6,123 nt of DNA from Verrucomicrobiota bacterium (GTDB lineage Bacteria > Verrucomicrobiota > Verrucomicrobiia > Limisphaerales > UBA9464). Shown here piece by piece: positions 4,841 through 6,123 of this stretch. Position 1 is the stretch's first letter, and the number at the start of each line of letters is the position of its first letter. Where the stretch lies: assembly GCA_947464705.1 (NCBI GenBank), contig CANHYD010000150.1, positions 1 to 6,123 of the forward strand, in the 5' to 3' direction. The position numbers were made by a program, and so were the translations under genes. The notes under the pieces were generated by a model. The model did not search any database. It had not been told where the DNA came from and saw only the letters and a program-made list of their open reading frames with translations.

Positions 4841-6123
4841 ATGTCGAATCGTTCCGAAGCTCGGAAAACCTGGACGCGCGGTCAGGGATTTGTGGACCTG
4901 CTGGATCAGCGCATCGCCATTATTGATGGAGCGATGGGAACTGTCATCCAACGTTACAAGCTGGGTGAGGCCCAGTTCCGAGGTGAGCGTTTCAGCCAGT
5001 GGAAGGGCAAGGATCTCAAGGGCAACAACGAGTTGCTTCAGATCACTCAACCCCAGGTGATCGAAGAGATCCATCGGCACTACCTGGAGGCCGGAGCCGA
5101 CCTGATTGAAACGAACACATTTTCGGCCACCACCATCGGCCAACACGACTTCTTCTTTCGCCACGCGGAGGGGCGCAAGGATCAGGCCTTCTTCAACGAG
5201 GTGATCCAGGATCCATTCCTGCGGGATTTGGCGCGGGAAATGAATCTCACCTCGGCCCGATTGGCCCGCAAAGCGGTCGATATCGTAGCTGCGGCGACCG
5301 GCATTCCGCGGTATGTCGCGGGTGCCATCGGGCCGATGCCGGTCACGACCTCGATCTCTCCGGATGTCAATGATGCCGGATTCCGCTCTGTCAGTTTCGA
5401 GCAATTGGTCACCGCCTACACCGAGCAGGTGGAGGCGCTCATCGAAGGGGGGGTGGATGTGCTGTTGGTGGAAACCATCTTCGACACGCTCAATGCCAAG
5501 GCCGCACTCTTGGCCATCCAGCAAGTCCAAGATCGGTTGCAGGTCCGTCTGCCGCTGATGATCTCCGGCACCATCACCGACCTCTCCGGCCGCACGCTGA
5601 CCGGACAAACGGTCGAAGCCTTCTGGAACTCCGTCCGCCATGCCGAACCCATCACCATCGGTTTCAACTGCGCCCTCGGCCCCAAAGAAATGCGGGCTTA
5701 CGTCCAGGAACTCCACCGCATCGCGGACACCAAGATCTGCGTGTATCCGAATGCTGGGTTGCCCGATCCGTTGTCGCCGACGGGTTTCCCGGAAACACCC
5801 GAGACCCTCGCTCCCCAGATCCGGCCTTGGGCCGAAGAGGGCTGGTTGAACGTTGTGGGCGGCTGCTGTGGCACGACTCCGCCGCACATCCAGGCCATCG
5901 CTGAAGCGGTCAAGGGACTGCCTCCGCGCCAGACACCCCACCTTGAGCCACTGTTGCGCCTCAGCGGCATGGAGGCCTTCAACCAGACCCGCGATACCAA
6001 CTTCATTAACATCGGAGAGCGGGCCAACGTGACGGGCTCGCCGCGATTCTCCAAACTCATCTTGGCCGGCGACTACGATGCCGCTTTGGAGATTTGCAAA
6101 CAGCAGGTCGAGGCGGGTGCCCA
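4841..6123 (+). CDS. metH: Cobalamin-dependent methionine synthase, N-terminal part (3' end outside window)
   Basis: MetH transfers the methyl group of 5-methyltetrahydrofolate through cobalamin to homocysteine, making methionine in the cytoplasm. The 427 codons present cover the whole homocysteine domain and the start of the folate domain. The family usually exceeds 1,100 residues, so cobalamin and reactivation domains lie beyond the edge. Visible motifs are IIDGAMGTVIQ (27-37), LIETNTFSATTIG (88-100), SISPDVND (171-178), VETIFDTLNAKAA (210-222) and ISGTITDLSGRTL (241-253). The zinc ligands are Cys277 (FNCALGP) and Cys342-Cys343 (GGCCGTTPPHI). The folate domain opens at about 388 with FINIGERANVTGS. 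Compared with my recollection of E. coli MetH, about 20 extra residues lie between TTIG and ARLARKA (about 101-138). Residues 164-169 read GPMPVT where GPTNRT is usual. The start is set by an in-frame TAA at 4829. Cofactor supply links it loosely to the SUMT gene here. Confidence 0.95.
   Translation, partial: MSNRSEARKTWTRGQGFVDLLDQRIAIIDGAMGTVIQRYKLGEAQFRGERFSQWKGKDLKGNNELLQITQPQVIEEIHRHYLEAGADLIETNTFSATTIGQHDFFFRHAEGRKDQAFFNEVIQDPFLRDLAREMNLTSARLARKAVDIVAAATGIPRYVAGAIGPMPVTTSISPDVNDAGFRSVSFEQLVTAYTEQVEALIEGGVDVLLVETIFDTLNAKAALLAIQQVQDRLQVRLPLMISGTITDLSGRTLTGQTVEAFWNSVRHAEPITIGFNCALGPKEMRAYVQELHRIADTKICVYPNAGLPDPLSPTGFPETPETLAPQIRPWAEEGWLNVVGGCCGTTPPHIQAIAEAVKGLPPRQTPHLEPLLRLSGMEAFNQTRDTNFINIGERANVTGSPRFSKLILAGDYDAALEICKQQVEAGA

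Noticed and set aside
4814..5941. Minus-strand open frame of 375 codons
   Set aside because: It is antisense to metH. The plus-strand frame carries every MetH homocysteine-domain motif, and the minus translation is Arg/Asp/Gly-rich, typical of a shadow frame.

Overview
The window is about 60% GC chromosomal DNA carrying six protein genes. None is part of an obvious phage or plasmid. The gene content fits a motile Gram-negative bacterium, most likely of the Verrucomicrobiota/PVC group. Pointers are a one-cluster ferredoxin of a type I associate with that group, a fused SUMT-HemD protein, a flagellin gene, and weak or absent Shine-Dalgarno sequences at most starts. This placement is from memory of protein families, not from a search.

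Layout. At the left edge is the 3' part of a flagellin gene (+, to 524), followed by two hairpins; the second is a strong bidirectional terminator shared with the facing ferredoxin gene (-, 739-969). Next on the minus strand, with its own terminator, is a fusion of uroporphyrinogen-III C-methyltransferase and uroporphyrinogen-III synthase (1093-2619). Divergent from it is an exported M20D-type metal-dependent amidohydrolase (+, 2750-4102). It converges on a small minus-strand gene (about 4148-4618) that resembles only the N-terminal domain of IS5/IS1182-like transposases and has no catalytic part. Divergent from that small gene, the window ends inside metH, cobalamin-dependent methionine synthase (+, from 4841). 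The zinc-binding homocysteine domain is complete and the folate domain has just begun.

How the genes fit together. Each gene appears to be its own transcription unit, since neighbours are divergent, convergent or separated by terminators. There is one loose metabolic theme: the SUMT-HemD fusion makes precorrin-2, the precursor of siroheme and cobalamin, and MetH uses cobalamin as cofactor. The ferredoxin could supply electrons to many pathways, and nothing here ties it to a partner.

Most of the window is ordinary housekeeping DNA. The least explained item is the stand-alone transposase-N-domain protein at about 4148-4618, with a repeat-rich upstream region shared with metH. I found no RNA gene, CRISPR array, complete insertion sequence or recognisable riboswitch.
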